Source: an uncultured Lachnospiraceae bacterium | GTDB taxonomy: Bacteria; Bacillota_A; Clostridia; Lachnospirales; Lachnospiraceae | DNA: 20,021 nt | Reading direction: 5' to 3' | NCBI GenBank assembly: GCA_947175285.1 | Contig: CAMWMM010000028.1 | Coordinates: forward strand, 1 to 20,021 | Part shown: one piece after another, positions 1 through 8,500 of the stretch | How positions within the stretch are numbered: the stretch's first letter is position 1 | Layout: each line of letters opens with the position of its first letter | Notes under the pieces: generated by a model | Told to the model about the DNA's origin: nothing | Databases searched by the model: none | Seen by the model: only the letters and a program-made list of their open reading frames with translations | Program-made: the position numbers and the translations under genes

Positions 1-370
1 CTTTATAGGCAGTTTCCATGGCACGGTAAATCTCATGCACATCGCCGGTAGGTTCGTGGATCAGAAGGAGATCAATATAATCCATTCCGATTTTTTTCAA
101 AGAACCGTCAATCGAACGCAGCGTATCCTGATATCCATGGCAGGCCCACAATTTTGTTGTAATAAACAGCTCTGAACGTGCAATCCCGGATTTACGGCAG
201 GCAAGGCCGACCTCATGCTCATTTCCATAGCACTGTGCGGTATCTATCGAGCGATAGCCGACACGGAGCGCGTCTGCAACACACTGTTCCGTGATCCGCG
301 ATGGTGTTTGATAAGTTCCATAACCTAAAACTGGCATTTTCACATCATTATTCAAAGTAATATACTCCAT
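1..370 (-). CDS. Aldo/keto reductase, N-terminal part (cut by window edge)
   Basis: This is an NAD(P)H-dependent oxidoreductase of the aldo/keto reductase superfamily, expected to reduce aldehydes or ketones in the cytoplasm; the substrate cannot be told. About 123 codons are present and the C-terminal part lies left of the window. The translation begins MEYITLNNDVKMPVLGYGTY, typical of the family. It then shows the catalytic Asp and Tyr in SIDTAQCYGNE, the catalytic Lys in ITTKLW and the catalytic His in LLIHEP, so the tetrad is intact. The ATG at 368-370 is preceded by AGGAG about 9 nt upstream, which fixes the start. It follows the flavoprotein gene by 22 nt on the same strand and is probably the third gene of the SDR-flavoprotein-AKR operon. 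Confidence 0.9.
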   Translation of the reverse strand, partial: MEYITLNNDVKMPVLGYGTYQTPSRITEQCVADALRVGYRSIDTAQCYGNEHEVGLACRKSGIARSELFITTKLWACHGYQDTLRSIDGSLKKIGMDYIDLLLIHEPTGDVHEIYRAMETAYK

Positions 371-392
371 TACACTTAACTCCTTTCTTCAC

Positions 393-902
393 CTAAATGG
401 AGGCTCCAAGCTGATAGGCTTCTTTGGTTTTTCCTTTACCCAGTACCTCGCCTAAGTTCTTCCACCTGAGATTTCTTTCATAAGTCCGATACCATGTTAC
501 GGCCTGCGAATAATCGCTGCCGTCCGCTGTCATCAGTAACACGCTCTTTTTAGGAAATCTGCTGTATCCCAGACATTCCAGTTCCGCATATAATCTGTCG
601 GCTGCGGTTTTCAGTGTTCCTGTTATCGTCCAGAAATACAGCGGAGAGGCAAACACAACCACATCGGCACTTTCAAATTCGGCATAGATTTGTTCCATAT
701 CGTCCTTTTGGCTGCATGGACTTTTGGAATCCCTGCCGGCCCTCAAACAGCCTTTGCAGCTATGGATTTCCATCCCGTCAAGATAGAAAATCTTTACCTG
801 GTTTCCTGCGGATTCCGCCCCGTCTGCAAAAGCCTCCACCAGTTTTGCCGTACTTCCATTCTTTCTTGCCGCTCCATTCAAAACAATGATTTTTTTATTC
901 AT
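393..902 (-). CDS. NADPH-dependent FMN reductase / flavodoxin-fold flavoprotein
   Basis: A 169-aa flavodoxin-fold oxidoreductase that probably binds FMN and moves electrons from NAD(P)H to a small acceptor in the cytoplasm. The N-terminus has the phosphate-binding loop NGAARKNGST (residues 9-18). SPLYFW (86-91) matches the second FMN-contacting loop of the FMN-reductase family, and the spacing of the two is normal. Cysteines 49, 52 and 63 (SCKGC...SPC) recall the iron-sulfur flavoproteins, but one cysteine of their usual cluster motif is missing. I therefore do not predict a 4Fe-4S centre. The ATG has AGGAG about 10 nt upstream. It sits 34 nt after the SDR gene and 22 nt before the AKR gene, so the three are likely co-transcribed. 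Confidence 0.85.
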   Translation of the reverse strand: MNKKIIVLNGAARKNGSTAKLVEAFADGAESAGNQVKIFYLDGMEIHSCKGCLRAGRDSKSPCSQKDDMEQIYAEFESADVVVFASPLYFWTITGTLKTAADRLYAELECLGYSRFPKKSVLLMTADGSDYSQAVTWYRTYERNLRWKNLGEVLGKGKTKEAYQLGASI

Positions 903-936
903 CTGCTTTATGCTCCTGCTTTGCCGTATTTATCAT

Positions 937-1581
937 TTAGTGGACAATCTCGGAAGTTTCCTGCTCTGTGTACAGCTTCCAGAATTCTTCTGCAATCGTC
1001 TTTGGCGCATAGAAATCATTGGAACCAATTGTTCCTGTTACCTGTACAGTTCCAAGATAGATGCCCTTCTCTTTCAGAACAGGGGAAAGCGCCTGCACCA
1101 TTGCCCGAAGCGCCGCCTTATCCATGGAAAGCGGCAGATAACCCGCATAAGGCTGTAAAGCAAGACCGCCGCCAGTTATAAGAACTGCACCTTTCTTCTC
1201 CGCAAATTCCTCTGTATCTACCAGCCTGATACAGTTGTACGCGCCAGCCACATCCGCCACATACCGGTCGATAAGTGTCTGTGCGGAAATTTCCACTTCC
1301 TCATCTGCAACCGTAATCCCCACATTGTAAAACAGCACATCCGGCATACCATAGGTTTTCACCACTTCACGGAAAGTTTCTGCAAAAGCGCCAAAGTCCG
1401 CTACATCCGCTGCCTGCGTATACACCTCAATGCCTTTAGCCTCAAAATCCGCGGCATACTCTTTCAGATGTTCCTCACTCCTTGCCATCAGGACCACACG
1501 GAAATCATTATTTCCAAACTTCTCTGCCACTCCATTTCCAAGTCCTTTTCCTGCGCCTATAACTACGATTGTTTTCTTCAT
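937..1581 (-). CDS. Short-chain dehydrogenase/reductase, divergent active site
   Basis: A 214-aa Rossmann-fold oxidoreductase. The start at 1581 is chosen over an in-frame ATG 36 nt upstream because AGGAGGG sits 8 nt before it. The nucleotide-binding loop is GAGKGLG (residues 9-15), and NVG at 86-88 replaces the usual NAG. The family's YxxxK catalytic pair is not canonical: the lysine is K155 in SMDKAAL, but the residue four before it is Leu151. The nearest tyrosine is Y148, three residues too far. The protein may belong to an atypical SDR subgroup or use another residue. It is the first gene of the leftward operon and diverges from the LysR gene at 1728, which probably controls it. The substrate is unknown. 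Confidence 0.88.
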   Translation of the reverse strand: MKKTIVVIGAGKGLGNGVAEKFGNNDFRVVLMARSEEHLKEYAADFEAKGIEVYTQAADVADFGAFAETFREVVKTYGMPDVLFYNVGITVADEEVEISAQTLIDRYVADVAGAYNCIRLVDTEEFAEKKGAVLITGGGLALQPYAGYLPLSMDKAALRAMVQALSPVLKEKGIYLGTVQVTGTIGSNDFYAPKTIAEEFWKLYTEQETSEIVH

Positions 1582-1620
1582 TTCAATTCCCTCCTGAATT
1601 ATTTTGTTATTGTTCAATGG

Positions 1621-1727
1621 TTTTCTAATTGTCTGCCTATATATGTTATAGCAGAATATCCATTGACTTCGAAGATACCAAAATGTTAAAATGGCTTTAA
1701 GAAAATCTAAAAGCGAGGGGATGCCTT
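1621..1727. promoter_or_regulatory. Divergent SDR / LysR promoter region with dyad
   Basis: This is the control region between the SDR operon and the LysR gene. On the plus strand TTGACT (1663-1668), an 18-nt spacer and TAAAAT (1687-1692) form a reasonable sigma-A promoter about 35 nt before the LysR ATG. An interrupted dyad TATC-N13-GATA (1657-1677) overlaps the -35 box. It has the size expected of a LysR-family binding site, and it would let the regulator control both itself and the SDR operon. On the minus strand a weak TTCGAA-N17-TATAAC pair may serve the SDR operon. The boxes are seen in the sequence; the regulation is inferred. Confidence 0.45.
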
Positions 1728-2621
1728 ATGTATAGCAAGGAACTTACCACATTTATTTCAGTTGTAGAACAGGGAAGTTTTTTGAAAGCATCAAAAGAAT
1801 TGTATATTACGGCTGCGTCAGTGATGAACCAGATCAACAAGCTGGAAGCAAATATTGGTGTAAAGCTGATTGAAAGAACCAGTCAGGGGACGCAGCTCAC
1901 CGCCGCCGGGCGTTCCTTTTACAAGGATGCCAAAAAGATCATAAAGCAATCAGAACAGGCAATCGCCCGTACCCGCCAGATTGCCAAGAATGAAAAACAG
2001 GTCATTCGTATTGCAACATCCATTCTCCGTCCATGTAAAATGCTGGTAGATTTATGGTCGGAGATTGATGATGGTACGCTGCCTGTGACGATCCGTATTG
2101 TACCTTTTGACGACAGTCCGGCAAGTATGGAAAGAATGTTAGAAACACTCGGCAAAGAAATAGACTGCTTTGTCGGTCCATGCGATTCCCTCACATGGAA
2201 AGAGAAATATAATATCCTTGTGTTAAAACAGGGAGAGTGCTGTATTGCCGTTCCGCGAAAGCATAGATTAGCCAAAAAGGAAAAACTGCAATGGAGCGAT
2301 TTGGACGGAGAAAATCTTATGCTTGTAAAACGGGGCGATTCTCCTGAACTGAACAGACTGCGTGATGAAATCGAAACAAAACACCCTGATATCAACATTT
2401 TGGATATACCGCATTTTTATGACACGAATGTATTTAATGAATGTGAGCAAGCAAGATGTATCATGGAAACATTGGATATCTGGAAAGATGTGCACCCGTC
2501 CATAGTTACGATCCCTGTGGAGTGGGATTATAAAACATATTATGGAATTGTATATGCAAAGCAGCCGTCTGAACCAATGCAGGCGTTTATCAATATCATT
2601 CAAAACAATTTAGATGCATAA
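1728..2621 (+). CDS. LysR-family transcriptional regulator
   Basis: A 297-aa DNA-binding regulator of normal LysR length. The N-terminal winged helix-turn-helix is clear from MYSKELTTFISVVEQGSFLK through the ASVMNQINKLEANIGVKLIE recognition region and TQLTAAGRSFY, about residues 1-60. It is followed by the two-lobed effector-binding domain. GAGGGG 7 nt before the ATG supports the start. It is divergent from the SDR-flavoprotein-AKR operon, the usual arrangement for a LysR regulator and its target. The inducer cannot be predicted. Transcription ends at a strong hairpin shared with the convergent DUF362 gene. Confidence 0.92.
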   Translation: MYSKELTTFISVVEQGSFLKASKELYITAASVMNQINKLEANIGVKLIERTSQGTQLTAAGRSFYKDAKKIIKQSEQAIARTRQIAKNEKQVIRIATSILRPCKMLVDLWSEIDDGTLPVTIRIVPFDDSPASMERMLETLGKEIDCFVGPCDSLTWKEKYNILVLKQGECCIAVPRKHRLAKKEKLQWSDLDGENLMLVKRGDSPELNRLRDEIETKHPDINILDIPHFYDTNVFNECEQARCIMETLDIWKDVHPSIVTIPVEWDYKTYYGIVYAKQPSEPMQAFINIIQNNLDA

Positions 2622-2629
2622 ATATGAAT

Positions 2630-2690
2630 AACTCTGTCTGCATGACTTGAAAAGCAAAATGCTGCTTTCCCAAGTCCTGCAGACAGAGTT
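2630..2690. terminator. Long hairpin terminator between convergent genes
   Basis: A near-perfect inverted repeat lies between the ends of the LysR gene (2621) and the DUF362 gene (2716). The outer arms, 2630-2649 and 2671-2690, pair over 20 bases with one mismatch. Inside them AAAGCA and TGCTTT extend the stem, leaving a loop of about 6 nt. There is no long T-run on either side, so it may act as a bidirectional terminator mainly through stem stability, or as a transcript-end stabiliser. Confidence 0.65.
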
Positions 2691-2715
2691 ACCCTTTAGT
2701 CATTTTTAATAGAAT

Positions 2716-4182
2716 TTACTTCTCTGAAACTGTATTTTCACTCTCTCCAGTCAGCAGAAGATAGACTAACTCAATTCCTTCTTCCCCACCCAAATTTCTG
2801 CTATATTGTTTCAAGGTCGAATTATTCCAATGCTCATGCACACCAAGGTTTACAATCCGTTCCCCATTACCGTCATAATATACAGTCCCGGACGGGGCAT
2901 TGCCCACAAGTCCGGCTTCATGAAGATAATTCTCCACATCAGGATTGTTCCGGAGCGTTCCGTTATTTTCCTGCAAAGTCGGCTCATTGATCAGGAAATC
3001 CGCTCCCACGGAATCAATCGCAACTGGGTCCTGCGATACAAAAATACTGGAAGTGTAATCACCGCCAAAAGGTTCCTGCTTCCATGTGGAATTCTCCAAT
3101 GTTATAGATGTACCTTCTGACGGGGCACAAATAAGGGCATCTAACATATACAGCACTGTCTTCTTTCCAATCTGGTAATTTCCCATCAGGTCTACAAGAG
3201 GGCTGTAAATCTCCATATCATTTCTTGACAGCCACTGGTGCAGGTTTGCGCCCTGTGGCGGATACATGGCATTTCCATTAATGAATGAGCCAAAGTGATT
3301 CTTCCCGCACAAAGTGATCCCGTAACTATGCCCCTTCAGATTCGCAAGGTTTATTACATAATCAGCTTCTGTTACGCACGTCGGAAGATAGTTTATGTTG
3401 CCGCTGAATTCATAAGACCAGTTGATAGGCGCATCTTCATCCGCTATCCCATTGTCGCGGCCGACAAAACGGACACCTTGAAGATTCCCTTCCGTACACA
3501 ATGCTGCCATGTAATCCGGAAACAGGCGGGATACATCATAGACAGTGATATCCTCCGGAGATACATCAGCTTCTTCCACGAGGGATATAAGCAGAGCCTT
3601 TAACAATACCGAATTGGTATAGCTCATATTTGTTTCCCCGGATGTGTCATTATCAAATACTGCGGAGCCATTCATATTTGCCTTAATTGCAATTTTCTCA
3701 CCTGTTCGGTATCCATTTCCGCCATTATGCGCAGTAAATAAAGCCGTCCATCCATCTTTTGCATTGTCTTTTCCGCCAAGAGAAGCAATACTTTCATTTA
3801 CCATCTGGAGAATGGGTGCTTCATCAAAATGGTCTGTCTCCCACCAGTATCCGCTTCCATCCCATGAAACGGAATCCGGGTTGTGCGCCCAGACAACTCG
3901 CCCAGGCATGGCTCCAATGCCTGTTCCATACGGTTCATGCTCCGGGAAAACACCATCATAGGCGATTTCTGTTTTTATATCCACTGTACTTTCTTCTGTA
4001 CTTCCATTTTCGGGCAAATCATCACGCTGCTTGGTTTCCTCAGAAGCAATTTCTGTAGATGCAGCCTCTGTTGTATCCCCTGCATCAGATGCTGTTTCTT
4101 CTGTGGATTCACTCTTTCCCCCACAAGCCGCAAGGGAGATCACCATCAAAATAGTGAGTAAGATAGCTGAAATTTTTTTCAT
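2716..4182 (-). CDS. DUF362-domain lipoprotein
   Basis: A 488-aa extracytoplasmic protein anchored as a lipoprotein. The start at 4182 is preferred over an upstream in-frame ATG at 4242: it has GGAGG 8 nt upstream and begins a clean signal, MKKISAILLTILMVISLAAC, with the lipobox cysteine at residue 20. A Ser/Thr/Glu-rich linker of about 40 residues follows. The remainder is a DUF362 domain, recognisable from IKANMNG, the segment NLANLKGHSYGITLCGKNHF and the C-terminal ISVD/AVDSVGADF-like stretch (here PVAIDSVGADFLINEP). DUF362 proteins are often found with iron-sulfur or flavin redox partners, and the neighbouring flavodoxin remnant fits that. I see no ferredoxin cysteine motif in this one. 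The biochemical role is unknown. It lies 29 nt downstream of the flavodoxin remnant and is probably transcribed from the promoter at 4561-4589. Confidence 0.85.
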   Translation of the reverse strand: MKKISAILLTILMVISLAACGGKSESTEETASDAGDTTEAASTEIASEETKQRDDLPENGSTEESTVDIKTEIAYDGVFPEHEPYGTGIGAMPGRVVWAHNPDSVSWDGSGYWWETDHFDEAPILQMVNESIASLGGKDNAKDGWTALFTAHNGGNGYRTGEKIAIKANMNGSAVFDNDTSGETNMSYTNSVLLKALLISLVEEADVSPEDITVYDVSRLFPDYMAALCTEGNLQGVRFVGRDNGIADEDAPINWSYEFSGNINYLPTCVTEADYVINLANLKGHSYGITLCGKNHFGSFINGNAMYPPQGANLHQWLSRNDMEIYSPLVDLMGNYQIGKKTVLYMLDALICAPSEGTSITLENSTWKQEPFGGDYTSSIFVSQDPVAIDSVGADFLINEPTLQENNGTLRNNPDVENYLHEAGLVGNAPSGTVYYDGNGERIVNLGVHEHWNNSTLKQYSRNLGGEEGIELVYLLLTGESENTVSEK

Positions 4183-4211
4183 GACTTTTCCTCCAATTCT
4201 ATCATCATTTT

Positions 4212-4496
4212 TTATTCTATAATCCCATTCTCCTTTAACCATGCGGACACATCTTCCGGCAGGCTGCTCCCTCCGGAATAATGTACCGATAATGCTTCCC
4301 CCATTGTCGCATCCGGCGCCAGTTTCGCAATCGCCGTCAGGCTCTGCCCAAAACGTCCTCCCCCATTAGAGCAAAAAGGGATAATAGTCTTTCCGGAAAA
4401 ATCATATTCTTCAAGAAAAGACGCAATCGGCATAGGAATGGATGCCCACCAATTCGGATATTCTTCTGTCAAGTATGGACTAAAAAAAAATTTCAT
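4212..4496 (-). pseudogene. Flavodoxin gene remnant, N-terminal half missing
   Basis: The 94 codons match the C-terminal half of a long flavodoxin: YPNWWASIPMPIASFLEEYD, SGKTIIPFCSNGGGRFGQSL and a closing SSLPEDVSAWLKENGIIE. The N-terminal half, with the first beta-strand and the FMN phosphate loop, is absent. The sequence before YPNWW is MKFFFSPYLTEE, read from an AAAAAAAATG-AAATTTTTTTTT tract with no good ribosome binding site. No flavodoxin N-terminus is found in any frame upstream. The promoter and a leader-like stretch are still present at 4500-4590. This suggests an internal deletion joined the leader to the middle of the gene. It cannot fold as a complete flavodoxin. Confidence 0.75.
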
Positions 4497-4560
4497 TTTT
4501 TTTGCACTTTCTGCACAAACCCCACTAATAAGGAATTTATGCGTTTCTTTCGCTACTCTT

Positions 4561-4589
4561 ATTTTACTCTTACCACCGCATAATGTCTA
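4561..4589 (-). promoter_or_regulatory. Sigma-A type promoter for flavodoxin remnant and DUF362 gene
   Basis: Reading the minus strand, TAGACA (4584-4589), a 17-nt spacer and TAAAAT (4561-4566) match five of six bases in each consensus box with optimal spacing. It points toward the truncated flavodoxin and the DUF362 lipoprotein. About 65 nt of leader follow before the first ATG. Confidence 0.55.
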
Positions 4590-4672
4590 ATACTTATTCC
4601 GTCTTGCTTAACTATGCCTAAAAAGCATTATTCAGAATACCACCTATGTCGTAAGAGGAAACTGCCCCATGC

Positions 4673-5071
4673 CTACCACCTGCTCGCTGCCAGCTTCTTT
4701 GCGAAGTCCCTGTATATTTCTTCATCTGCCCATTTCGCATACTCTGTAATGTCGATCAGCTCTCTCAGGTCATAGATTTTAGAGTGCATCGCCTGTTCTA
4801 CATTCTCTGGACTGTATTCGCCCAGTTCTGTCAGTTTCTCAGTCAGCTTCAGTCTGATCTCTTCCTGAAAGGTCTGCGGCATTACTGGAATATAGAACGG
4901 CGGCACATATGGCACGTTCTTCTGCAATGCAGCATCTTCATATTTGTAGCTTTTCTCAAAGTCAAGCACAAACCCCCTTATCAGGAGATTTGCTTCACTC
5001 TGGTTTTCTTCACTGATTAACCCTGTCAGTTCATCGAAGAACTGAACTAACTCACTCTTTGTAAAGCCCAT
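4673..5071 (-). CDS. Uncharacterised 132-aa protein
   Basis: I do not recognise the family. The ATG at 5071 has AGGAG 9 nt upstream, and the composition looks coding. The protein is acidic and mostly helical by eye, with no signal peptide, membrane span or cysteine motif. It starts MGFTKSELVQFFDELTGLIS, has a Pro/Tyr-rich turn VPYVPPFYIPVMP in the middle, and ends with a charged helix EYAKWADEEIYRDFAKKLAA. It lies downstream of the recombinase genes on the same strand, separated by a hairpin, so it may be the outermost gene of the mobile region or the first chromosomal gene beyond it. Confidence 0.6.
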   Translation of the reverse strand: MGFTKSELVQFFDELTGLISEENQSEANLLIRGFVLDFEKSYKYEDAALQKNVPYVPPFYIPVMPQTFQEEIRLKLTEKLTELGEYSPENVEQAMHSKIYDLRELIDITEYAKWADEEIYRDFAKKLAASRW

Positions 5072-5098
5072 CTTTACATACTCCTATCCAGAACCAAA

Positions 5099-5160
5099 GG
5101 CAGGACTGGATCAGCTTGTGCAAACGGTGTTTCCGCTTTCAGTGCTAATTCAGTCCTGCC
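5099..5160 (-). terminator. Hairpin after the recombinase genes
   Basis: GGCAGGACTG (5099-5108) and CAGTCCTGCC (5151-5160) are perfect 10-bp inverted arms around a 42-nt loop that can fold further. The hairpin lies just after the stop of the last recombinase gene on the minus strand. The following T-run is weak (CCTTTGG). It may be a terminator. It could instead be part of a recombination site, since it is at the outer end of the recombinase module. Confidence 0.45.
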
Positions 5161-5183
5161 CTCATTTCAACTCTTTATTTCCC

Positions 5184-6779
5184 TTACACCAACTCCCTTA
5201 CAGAATGTCCCTTATACTTCCAGACTATCTCAATCTTGCTTGCCGGATAGACGATGACCTTTTCAATCAGTTTTTCTTTCATATCCTCTGTCAGTTCTTC
5301 CTCTTCCAGAAATGCCATAGCCTGATCTGCTTTCCTTTGGGAGCCTTCCTGTTCGGTTTCCTCTTCTTCCTGCGCCTGCCGGAGCGCCGCAAGTTCTTGT
5401 TCCAGCTTCTCCATATCGGCATCATACTGTTTCTTCTCATTCAGGAAAAACTCTCTTTCCAGTTTTCCGTCAGCGTATTTATCGTACAGTGCAATCCAGC
5501 TTTTTTGTGCTGCCTCAATCGACCTCATTGTGGAATTGATCCTGTCACTAACGGATAAAGGAGAATTTCTCTTTATGACCTGCCTTGACAGCTTATCATG
5601 GTCAAGAAATAACTCTGCCTCTTCTTTGACAGCTTCAAGCACCGACATATCGGCTTCATGCTTTTTAATCTCAATGTCCCTGCAATCGGAATCGGTCTTG
5701 AATGACCGCTGCTTGCAAAAGACGGTTCCGTAGTGTGCATTGAACAATGCCCTGCCACAGCACCCGCAGTAATAGATGTTTTTGAAGTTCTTGCTTTCTT
5801 TCGCTTTCTGTTGCTTCAGGGAGGATACCGCCCTGATGTACTGGGGATAAGTGATGATAGGTTCATGGGTGTTTTCCACCCTTACCCATTCCTCCCTGGG
5901 ACGGTTTACCTGCTTTCCCCCGACTCCATCCAGCTTTGTCTTTAGCTGTACCATTGTCCCGGTATATTTTTCATCCCGTATAATGGCTTCAATCTTTGTT
6001 GCCGTCCAGTAACACGGATTGCCTTTGTTTTTCCACTTTCTTGTGTCCCCCCTGGAACGGTACAGTTCCGACGGGCAGGGGATACCCCTGTCATTCAGCG
6101 CCCTTGCAATCAGTGTCGTTCCGGTCCCCGCTATCTTCATATTGAAGATTTCACGGACTACCTCTGCCTCTTCCGGCTCTATGACCAGCTTGTGCTTATC
6201 TTCCTTTGATTTCCTGTAGCCGTACAGGGCGCAGGTTGAATTGTACTGCCCCTGTTCTGCCATGCGCTGCCATGCGATCCGCTGTTTCCTTGACATTTCC
6301 CTGCTGTAATAGTCATAGATCAGGTTCTTAAATGCCACGTCCAAGCCTCCGGTTGTGCCTTCCGCAAGTTCCGCACTGTCATAGTTGTCATTTACGGAAA
6401 TGAACCGTACCCCCATGAAAGGGAATAACTGTTCCAGATAATTCCCCAGTTCCACATAGTCCCTGCCGAACCTTGAGAAGTCTTTCACGATGATACAGTC
6501 AATCTTTCCCTTTTTGGCAAGTTCAATCATTTCCGTGAACTGCGGTCTGTTGTCAAAGTGTGTGCCGGAAAAGCCGTCGTCGCATTTCTCAATGACCTTG
6601 CAGCCTTTAAACTCTTTCCGGTTCTTAATGTAATCATGGAGCAATGCCCTCTGTGTCGTGATACTCCCGCTTTCCGTCTTGAAAGCGCTGCCGGACACAT
6701 CATCGTCCTCTATGGAAAGCCGGACATACAGGCAGATCACATATTCTTTTTTTGCTGTCATACTGCCTGTTGCATACAT
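5184..6779 (-). CDS. Large serine recombinase 1 (promoter-distal of three)
   Basis: A 531-aa large serine recombinase, a site-specific integrase/excisionase that cuts DNA through a serine. The catalytic serine is S22 in CLYVRLS, and the active-site arginines lie in SRFGR (102-106). Then come the recombinase domain (about 180-320), a zinc ribbon with C338, C341, C355 and C366, and a glutamate-rich coiled coil near 415-490. The order and length are normal for the family. The ATG at 6779 has GGAGG 7 nt upstream, placed inside the end of the preceding gene. The two reading frames overlap by 22 nt, which points to coupled translation. It is last in a run of three recombinases, and is the most diverged at its N-terminus (an acidic insert EDDDVSGSAF after the catalytic serine). 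Confidence 0.95.
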   Translation of the reverse strand: MYATGSMTAKKEYVICLYVRLSIEDDDVSGSAFKTESGSITTQRALLHDYIKNRKEFKGCKVIEKCDDGFSGTHFDNRPQFTEMIELAKKGKIDCIIVKDFSRFGRDYVELGNYLEQLFPFMGVRFISVNDNYDSAELAEGTTGGLDVAFKNLIYDYYSREMSRKQRIAWQRMAEQGQYNSTCALYGYRKSKEDKHKLVIEPEEAEVVREIFNMKIAGTGTTLIARALNDRGIPCPSELYRSRGDTRKWKNKGNPCYWTATKIEAIIRDEKYTGTMVQLKTKLDGVGGKQVNRPREEWVRVENTHEPIITYPQYIRAVSSLKQQKAKESKNFKNIYYCGCCGRALFNAHYGTVFCKQRSFKTDSDCRDIEIKKHEADMSVLEAVKEEAELFLDHDKLSRQVIKRNSPLSVSDRINSTMRSIEAAQKSWIALYDKYADGKLEREFFLNEKKQYDADMEKLEQELAALRQAQEEEETEQEGSQRKADQAMAFLEEEELTEDMKEKLIEKVIVYPASKIEIVWKYKGHSVRELV

Positions 6780-8500
6780 GAGATTTCCTCCTTCCTGCTT
6801 TCCGTCAGTTCCACGAATGCTTTCAGTTCATCGGCAAAGGCATATTCTATCTCAATCCTGCCCTCCCCGAAGAAAACAATGCGGCTGATCAGTGCGTGGA
6901 TTATATCCGATGTTAGTTCCTCAAAGCCTGCATACCGTTCCATGACCTTTGCGAAGTCCTGACCGCCCGCATATTCTGCCTCATAGGTAGTCTGCATTGC
7001 TGCCAGTTCGGAAAGTTTCTGTGCGAGGTTTTCCGCTTCCTTAACATATTTCTGCTTTGCAAACAGGTAATCCCTTTCACTAAGCAGCCCGTCCGCATAA
7101 TCATTGTAAAGGCTGCTGTTCATGGACTGCGCACGTTCCAGCTTATTCTTTGTGTCTGTTATCTGCCGCCTGTAATCTGTCTTTATCTGCTTTGCCTGCG
7201 CCGTCCTGTTCAGACTTTGCAGGACTTCCTTTGTGTCGAGGAACAGCTTCATGTGTATCCGCAGGGCATTTTCTACCGCCTCCTCCAAGTCCTGCAATTT
7301 AATCCTCTTCTTTTTGCAGAACTTCTCGCCATAGGCTTCAGAATTAGGACAGAGATAAGCATAGTAAACTTTTGCAATCCCGCTCCTGTTATCCACCCTC
7401 CGGTAAAATTTCAGCCTGCCGCCGCAGTCGCCGCAGAAAAGAATACGGTCAAACTTGTTTTCCTTTTTCTCTACATTGTCGTACTTGCCACGGCTTGCGA
7501 TCACTTTCTGCTTTCTTTCCTCAATCAGTTCCTGCACTTTGTCAAAAAGCTCACGGCTCACAACAGGCTCATGGGTTCCTGCCACATATATCCTGTCCTC
7601 TTTCTTTATGATGTGCTTTTTTATTCCCATGTGCATCGCTTCTTTTTGTATTCCCTGCTCCATATCGCCAATGTAGACCGGATTGACAATCATTGTGGCG
7701 ATTGTGCCGTCATTCCAAAGGCTTTCGGCATACCGCTTGTTCTTTGTCAGCCCCTTTTCATATTTGTAGCGCATCGGGGACGCAATCCCTTCATCATTCA
7801 GCATTTTTGCAATGCTGCCATTGCCCATGCCCTCTGCCTTGCACTCAAATATCCTCACTACGATATGGCTCACTTCCCTGTCAACAATGAGCAGGTTCTT
7901 ATCTTCCGGGCTTTTCATATATCCGTATGCCGCCCTGCACCCTATGAACTTCCCCTGCCGCTGCTTGATGTCAATGGCAGTGGAAATCTTCTTTGACATA
8001 TCCTTTGCATATGCCTCATTGATAAGGTTTTTAAGCGGTACGATAAGACCGTCATCTGCCGTGTTCGGATTAATGCTGTCATAGCCGTCCGTGACTGCGA
8101 TAAAGCGTACCCCAAAGAAAGGGAATATCTTTTCGAGGTAGTCCCCGGCTTCCAGATAGTTCCTGCCAAGCCTTGAAAGGTCTTTTACCACGATGCAGTC
8201 AATCTCTCCTGCCCGCATGTCTGCAACCATCCTCATAAACTCCGGTCTGTCAAAGCGTGTGCCAGACACCCCGTTGTCTATGTATTCTGCCGTCTGTCGG
8301 AGGTATGGTTTACTCTCTATATAATTCCTTACTAATGATAACTGGTTCTCAATGGTATCGCAGTCAGGGTTTTTGCTGTCCTCCACGGACAGCCTTGCAT
8401 ATACCGCCGTCCGGTACAGCTTCATTTCCGTTTTTGCCTGTACTCCCGTATTCTGCATACCCTGTTCGGAAACAGAGGGCTTTCTGCTCTTTCTAGCCAT
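6758..8500 (-). CDS. Large serine recombinase 2 (middle of three)
   Basis: A 580-aa large serine recombinase, slightly longer than its neighbours because of about 25 extra basic N-terminal residues (MARKSRKPSVSEQGMQ). The catalytic serine is S38 in VYARLS and the arginine motif is SRLGR (109-113). The recombinase domain is followed by a zinc ribbon with C356, C359, C384 and C395, and then a coiled coil with the family's YNDYADGLLSERDYLFAK motif. Its ATG directly follows the TAA of recombinase 3 with no gap, and its GGAGG lies inside the last codons of that gene. This implies tight coupling and similar amounts of the two proteins. All catalytic residues are present. Confidence 0.95.
   Translation of the reverse strand: MARKSRKPSVSEQGMQNTGVQAKTEMKLYRTAVYARLSVEDSKNPDCDTIENQLSLVRNYIESKPYLRQTAEYIDNGVSGTRFDRPEFMRMVADMRAGEIDCIVVKDLSRLGRNYLEAGDYLEKIFPFFGVRFIAVTDGYDSINPNTADDGLIVPLKNLINEAYAKDMSKKISTAIDIKQRQGKFIGCRAAYGYMKSPEDKNLLIVDREVSHIVVRIFECKAEGMGNGSIAKMLNDEGIASPMRYKYEKGLTKNKRYAESLWNDGTIATMIVNPVYIGDMEQGIQKEAMHMGIKKHIIKKEDRIYVAGTHEPVVSRELFDKVQELIEERKQKVIASRGKYDNVEKKENKFDRILFCGDCGGRLKFYRRVDNRSGIAKVYYAYLCPNSEAYGEKFCKKKRIKLQDLEEAVENALRIHMKLFLDTKEVLQSLNRTAQAKQIKTDYRRQITDTKNKLERAQSMNSSLYNDYADGLLSERDYLFAKQKYVKEAENLAQKLSELAAMQTTYEAEYAGGQDFAKVMERYAGFEELTSDIIHALISRIVFFGEGRIEIEYAFADELKAFVELTESRKEEISCMQQAV

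Noticed and set aside
393..902. Iron-sulfur flavoprotein assignment
   Set aside because: Only CxxC plus one more cysteine is present; the full cluster motif is lacking.
4212..4496. Insertion of the recombinase element into the flavodoxin gene as cause of its truncation
   Set aside because: The flavodoxin promoter and leader still lie directly upstream and no N-terminal half is found to the right of the element; an internal deletion fits better.
7217..7996. Long plus-strand open frame of 259 codons
   Set aside because: It lies opposite recombinase 2, whose motifs are complete; no ribosome binding site or recognisable protein sequence.
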